Assembly (NCBI GenBank): GCA_964568955.1 | Contig: CAZMSM010000081.1 | Coordinates: forward strand, 1-8,247 | Reading direction: 5' to 3' | Source: UBA1447 sp964568955 | GTDB lineage: Bacteria > Bacillota > Clostridia > Oscillospirales > Acutalibacteraceae | DNA length: 8,247 nucleotides | In this document: piece by piece, positions 4,492 through 8,247 of the stretch | Layout: each line of letters opens with the position of its first letter | Position numbering within the stretch: the first letter of the stretch is position 1 | Position numbers and translations under genes: made by a program | The notes under the pieces: generated by a model | Told to the model about the DNA's origin: nothing | The model's input: the letters and a program-made list of their open reading frames with translations, nothing else | Databases searched by the model: none

Positions 4492-6900
4492 ATGGATATT
4501 AAACTAACAAAAAGTCAATTTAAAGAGTTGCTTAAAAACAAGCTCTCCCACTTTTTTGGTGTAACGCCGGAAGAGGCTACGGATGAGCATTACTACAGGG
4601 CGATAGCGATTATTCTGCGGGAAATGCTCCGCCCGCGTAACAATGATTTTGTTCGTGACGCTACGCAAGCGGGCTCGAAAAAGATTTATTACCTTTCCAT
4701 GGAGTTTTTGCTGGGGCGTTCGCTTAAAAACAATCTTTACAACCTCAACCTTACGCCCGTTGTGACGGAGGTGCTGAAGGATTTTAACGTCGAGCTCGAA
4801 ACGCTTTATGAGCGCGAACCGGACGCGGGCCTTGGCAACGGTGGTTTGGGACGTTTGGCGGCGTGTTATTTGGATGCGCTTGCCACGGGCGGCTACCAAG
4901 CAATGGGCTACTCTATCCTGTTTGAATACGGAATTTTCAAACAAAAACTGGTAGACGGATGGCAGACGGAGTTGCCCGACTTTTGGTTGCCCGGGGGCGA
5001 AGTGTGGCTCAGCCCGCGTGAGGACAGGACTGTGGAAGTGCGTTTTGAGGGAACGGTTAATGATTCTTGGCAAGAACACTACCACCAAGTGGAACTGACC
5101 GACTGTAAAACGGTCAAGGCTGTGCCCTATGATATGTATATCCCCGGTAAAGACGGCAATGGGGCAAGCGTACTGCGCTTGTGGTCTGCAAAGTCGCCGG
5201 GGCTTGATATGGATATGTTCAACCAAGGGGATTATATGCGTGCCATGGAGCAAAACGCCATGGCGGAAGTGATCAGCAAAGTTTTATACCCTTCCGACAG
5301 TCATCCGGAAGGTAAGAGTTTGCGCTTGCGGCAGCAGTACTTCCTCGTTTCCGCCTCGGTGCAAGATATTGTCCACCGTCATGTGAAAAGTTGTAGAATG
5401 ATGAGCGATTTGCCGGATAAAATTGCCATTCATATCAACGATACCCACCCGACCATGGCAATTCCCGAATTTATGCGTTTGCTGTTGGACGATTGCGGCT
5501 TCCCCTGGGAGGAAGCGTGGAAGATGGTTGAGGGCATTTTTGCCTACACCAATCATACGGTGATGAGTGAAGCACTCGAGTGCTGGCCCGAAGAGCTTGT
5601 CAACAGGCTGATACCGCGTATCTATCAAATTATTAAAGAGATTGACAACCGAAGCCGCGCGAGTGTTTGGGAACAGACCGGGGATGCCGACATGGTAGAG
5701 CGCATGGCGGTCATATCAAACGGCGTGATACGCATGGCCAACCTGTGTGTGTTTGCTTGCCACAGCGTCAACGGCGTTTCCGCCTTGCACAGTGAGATCG
5801 TCAAGAAAACTGTTTTTAAGGACTTCTATGCGCTGAACCCCGAAAAGTTTAAAAACGTAACCAACGGCATCGCATACCGCCGCTGGCTTTGCCAATCAAA
5901 CCCCGGGCTTTCGACGTTGATTAAGGAGCTGATTGGTGACGGTTTTGTGCATGACGGCAGTGAGCTGCTAAAGTTGCGGGATTATATCGACGATGCGGCG
6001 GTGCTCAAAGGGCTTGAAAACATTAAACTGGCCAACAAAACAAGCTTTGCGGATTTGGTGAAAAAGACAAACGGCATTGTGCTGGACCCAACGTCAATTT
6101 TTGATGTTCAAGTCAAACGACTGCATGAATATAAGCGGCAACACCTCAACGCTATCAATATTTTGGCGAGATACTTGGCGATTAAAGAAAACCCGAGCGG
6201 CAACTTCACGCCACACACCTATATCTTTGGGGCAAAAGCCGCCGCCGGCTACTTTATGGCGAAAAAAATTATCAGCTTTATCTGTGAGCTGGCAAACCTT
6301 ATCAACAACGACCCGGATGTAGCCGGTCGCCTTAAGATTGTTTATATGGAAGATTATAATGTTACTATGGCGGAAAGGTTAATGCCCGCGGCAGACTTTA
6401 GCGAACAAATATCCTTAGCGGGGACGGAGGCCAGCGGTACGGGCAACATGAAGTTAATGCTAAACGGTGCCATAACGATTGGCACGCTGGACGGTGCGAA
6501 CGTGGAAATTTGCGAAGCTGCCGGTGCGGAAAATGTCATTATTTTCGGCATGACCACGCAAGATGTAAACAACCTCAAACAAGCGGGCTATGTGCCGATG
6601 AACTACTACAATAACAATTCGGAACTTCGCCGTGCGATTGACTTTATCGGCAAAGGGATAAACGGCAAGTCGTTTATGGAAATCAGCGGCACTATTCTTC
6701 AACATGACCCATACATGGTTTTAGCGGATTTTGCGGATTATCATCTTGCTCAAGCAAAGGCGGAAGAAATCTGGTTGGATAGAGACCGCTTTAATCGAAT
6801 GTCCCTTATGAATATTTCGGGCGCGGGACGCTTTTCCGCCGATAGAGCTATCGCTGAATATGCGGAAAACATTTGGCACACCAAACCGTACAACCCGTAG
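4492..6900 (+). CDS. glgP: Glycogen/starch/alpha-glucan phosphorylase (GT35)
   Basis: This PLP-dependent cytoplasmic enzyme releases glucose-1-phosphate from the non-reducing ends of glycogen or maltodextrin by phosphorolysis. From the ATG at 4492 it has 802 aa, full length for the family. Landmarks in order are YLSMEFLLGR, GLGNGGLGRLAA (113-124), LRLRQQYFLVSASVQDI, NDTHPTMAIPE, TNHTVMSEALE (His355, active-site loop), NVTNGIAYRRWL, FDVQVKRLHEYKRQ, and EASGTGNMKLMLNGA, whose Lys654 carries PLP, then TLDGANVE. The N-terminus lacks the long regulatory extension of animal phosphorylases. Whether glycogen or maltodextrin is preferred cannot be told from sequence, so malP is an alternative name. 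No other glycogen gene adjoins it. It has its own promoter and a terminator at 6968-7008. Its TAG stop lies in a CCGTAGGG motif that resembles the head of the repeat arm before nadB. Confidence 0.96.
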   Translation: MDIKLTKSQFKELLKNKLSHFFGVTPEEATDEHYYRAIAIILREMLRPRNNDFVRDATQAGSKKIYYLSMEFLLGRSLKNNLYNLNLTPVVTEVLKDFNVELETLYEREPDAGLGNGGLGRLAACYLDALATGGYQAMGYSILFEYGIFKQKLVDGWQTELPDFWLPGGEVWLSPREDRTVEVRFEGTVNDSWQEHYHQVELTDCKTVKAVPYDMYIPGKDGNGASVLRLWSAKSPGLDMDMFNQGDYMRAMEQNAMAEVISKVLYPSDSHPEGKSLRLRQQYFLVSASVQDIVHRHVKSCRMMSDLPDKIAIHINDTHPTMAIPEFMRLLLDDCGFPWEEAWKMVEGIFAYTNHTVMSEALECWPEELVNRLIPRIYQIIKEIDNRSRASVWEQTGDADMVERMAVISNGVIRMANLCVFACHSVNGVSALHSEIVKKTVFKDFYALNPEKFKNVTNGIAYRRWLCQSNPGLSTLIKELIGDGFVHDGSELLKLRDYIDDAAVLKGLENIKLANKTSFADLVKKTNGIVLDPTSIFDVQVKRLHEYKRQHLNAINILARYLAIKENPSGNFTPHTYIFGAKAAAGYFMAKKIISFICELANLINNDPDVAGRLKIVYMEDYNVTMAERLMPAADFSEQISLAGTEASGTGNMKLMLNGAITIGTLDGANVEICEAAGAENVIIFGMTTQDVNNLKQAGYVPMNYYNNNSELRRAIDFIGKGINGKSFMEISGTILQHDPYMVLADFADYHLAQAKAEEIWLDRDRFNRMSLMNISGAGRFSADRAIAEYAENIWHTKPYNP

Positions 6901-6928
6901 GGAACGACCCCCGTGTCGTTGCGTTCCC
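6897..6928 (+). repeat. Palindromic repeat-like sequence at the glgP stop
   Basis: GTAGGGAACG begins at 6897, including the glgP TAG stop, and GGGAACG (6900-6906) pairs with CGTTCCC (6922-6928). A competing inner stem is AACGAC (6903-6908) with GTCGTT (6915-6920). The CCGTAGGG head matches that of the right arm of the foldback repeat before nadB, which suggests the same broad class of dispersed palindromes, although the interiors differ. Confidence 0.5.
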
Positions 6929-6959
6929 CGTGTCATTCCACGCCTCGTATCGTTGCATT
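6909..6959 (+). repeat. Three tandem 17-nt imperfect repeats after glgP
   Basis: The units are CCCCGTGTCGTTGCGTT (6909-6925), CCCCGTGTCATTCCACG (6926-6942) and CCTCGTATCGTTGCATT (6943-6959). Units 1 and 3 agree at 14 of 17 positions, all three differences being transitions; units 1 and 2 agree at 12 of 17. The array overlaps the palindrome at the glgP stop and ends 9 bases before the terminator A run. Confidence 0.65.
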
Positions 6960-6967
6960 AAAATTAT

Positions 6968-7008
6968 AAAAAAAGCAGGTTGGACCATAAAATCCGACCT
7001 GCTTTTTT
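6968..7008. terminator. Bidirectional terminator between glgP and the phosphoesterase gene
   Basis: GCAGGTTGGA (6975-6984) pairs with TCCGACCTGC (6993-7002) around an 8-nt loop, with a single T-G pair. An A run precedes the stem (6968-6974) and six T residues follow it (7003-7008). The plus strand terminates glgP. Read on the minus strand it lies 21 bases past the phosphoesterase stop, with one C-A mismatch in the stem. Confidence 0.9.
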
Positions 7009-7029
7009 ATTTTATAGAGGGATGCGGTT

Positions 7030-8247
7030 TTACTCCGCCGTAAAGGTGACTTGAAGTGGTTTGGAGGGTAAGTAATACGCATTCGCTGCGGTTATGGTGG
7101 CGGTATAGGTTTGACCGCTTTCTAAATGCCCGATATTGATGTTGTGTTCCGTTGGAATAGGGGTGAAAAAATAATCAGAAAAATGCGTTGTGCGGAAAGC
7201 AATGCCGCCCCACTGTTTTGCGACAATGACTTCGTATTGGCGTACAACAATGCTGTCGGTTGCCGCAGGAAAGTGAATGGAATAGCTACCGTCTTGTGTT
7301 TTTTCGGGGGTTATCTTGGCATCCGCCGCAAAGGTCGGATGCGTGGATTTGGCGATTCTGTTTTTGGGGCTGTATGCAAAGGTTGTTTTATCCGCCGGGG
7401 TAGCGATGTAATAGGTTTCCCCAATAAATTGGCTTGCCAGCAAATCAAAGATGCGGATTCTTGTGGCACCCCGGGCGTCAACTTCCACCACATACATTTG
7501 GGCGGCGTTGCGGCTGCTCGGGTACTGGCCGCCCGTGAGCGGGAAGTATTCCATCTCATAATAACTCAAGGTGGAGGTGCCAAGTGCCGTGAAGGCACCC
7601 TGCCAAATGGATACAGGGTCATTCATGGGGTAATGCGAATGCCCGCTAAAGTCGATGACCTGTGGGAATTGCGATAAAACGACGTTTAAATCCACACTGC
7701 CCCAGCTCAAACTGCCATAGACGGTGCCGAAAACATGATGATGTTGCAAAACAAAAATGGGGTTGTCCGGATTTTCCTCAGAGGCTTCCTTTAGTTGATT
7801 GTAAAGCCATTTTTGTGTCTCAACCGTGTAACCGCCGCCATCCCTGTCCGGGATAAGGCCGATAAAGTGAACACCGTTGATTACGGTATGGAATTGAGCG
7901 GGCAACCCGACAATGTTTTCAAAATTTGCGACGGTGTTGGGGCGATCATAACCGAACTCATGGTTGCCAAGTACAGTCATATTCTTTGTTGTACTGCGCA
8001 AGTTTTCGTCACAGATGTCCTTGAACTTTTGCAACTGAGTCAGTGAGCCGTGGTCTGTAATGTCACCGCAAAAAACAACGCTGTCAAGATTTGTATAGCT
8101 GCTGCTGTTTTCGGCAATGTCATAGCTACTGCGAATCATCAGACCGAGTCGGTAGGCTTCCGCTTCCCCGCCCTCGTCCTTCAAATGGACATCGCTCGCT
8201 ACCGTAAAGCGAATAATCGGTGTAAAATCATCGGGGGCAACGGGCAT
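7030..8247 (-). CDS. Calcineurin-like metallophosphoesterase with C-terminal beta domain (5' end cut by window)
   Basis: This is a probable binuclear-metal phosphohydrolase of the calcineurin-like superfamily; the substrate is unknown. 405 residues are visible. The metal-binding motifs are complete and in order: DVH (19-21), GDITDHG (61-67), GNHE (94-97), QHHH (168-171) and GHSH (202-205). After about residue 310 the sequence changes to a probable beta-sandwich with GQTYTATITAANAYYLPSKP near the end, like fibronectin type III or related domains, which suggests an extracellular or surface enzyme. The ATG at the window edge (8247) is probably internal, because the catalytic domain begins almost at once and no signal peptide is visible; the true start should lie further right. 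It is convergent with glgP and shares its terminator. Confidence 0.88.
   Translation of the reverse strand: MPVAPDDFTPIIRFTVASDVHLKDEGGEAEAYRLGLMIRSSYDIAENSSSYTNLDSVVFCGDITDHGSLTQLQKFKDICDENLRSTTKNMTVLGNHEFGYDRPNTVANFENIVGLPAQFHTVINGVHFIGLIPDRDGGGYTVETQKWLYNQLKEASEENPDNPIFVLQHHHVFGTVYGSLSWGSVDLNVVLSQFPQVIDFSGHSHYPMNDPVSIWQGAFTALGTSTLSYYEMEYFPLTGGQYPSSRNAAQMYVVEVDARGATRIRIFDLLASQFIGETYYIATPADKTTFAYSPKNRIAKSTHPTFAADAKITPEKTQDGSYSIHFPAATDSIVVRQYEVIVAKQWGGIAFRTTHFSDYFFTPIPTEHNINIGHLESGQTYTATITAANAYYLPSKPLQVTFTAE

Noticed and set aside
4504..5253. 249-aa minus-strand ORF inside glgP
   Set aside because: It is an antisense shadow of a well-conserved phosphorylase region, has composition typical of reversed coding sequence and no domain I recognise.
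7126..7677. 183-aa plus-strand ORF inside the phosphoesterase gene
   Set aside because: It is antisense to the metallophosphoesterase, whose motifs are complete, and has no recognisable features of its own.

Overview
The window reads as ordinary chromosomal DNA of a Gram-positive, Clostridia-like bacterium, probably an uncultured Oscillospirales/Ruminococcaceae-type lineage. This is inferred from the 5S rRNA tail, strong Shine-Dalgarno (SD) sites, a short NadB, and a small basic protein of a kind I recall from clostridia. I cannot name a species.

Layout. Bases 1-48 are the 3' end of a 5S rRNA gene, followed by the rRNA operon terminator (58-86). A sigma70-type promoter (109-137) and a leader carrying a short tandem repeat and a 70-nt foldback repeat lead into nadB (L-aspartate oxidase) and nadC (quinolinate phosphoribosyltransferase), two steps of de novo NAD synthesis. 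A small basic ORF (from 2641) follows with no clear stop codon. A bidirectional terminator (2772-2825) separates this rightward unit from a leftward unit, a CPBP-family membrane protein and then tadA (tRNA adenosine deaminase), which appear translationally coupled. A compact intergenic region (4345-4491) holds two divergent promoters whose -35 boxes overlap, plus two palindromes. It drives the CPBP gene leftward and glgP (glycogen/maltodextrin phosphorylase) rightward. After glgP come a tandem 17-nt repeat and a second bidirectional terminator, shared with a leftward metallophosphoesterase gene that runs off the right edge.

Functionally, nadB and nadC are the only obvious pathway pair, and nadA (quinolinate synthase) is not in the window. 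glgP stands alone, without other glycogen genes. I find no defence system, transposase, CRISPR array or phage gene. The points worth a second look are non-coding: the foldback repeat before nadB and a sequence with a similar head at the glgP stop, the shared -35 divergent promoter, the palindrome abutting the glgP ribosome binding site, the three 17-nt repeats, and the unresolved 3' end of the small ORF over an A6 slippery sequence.
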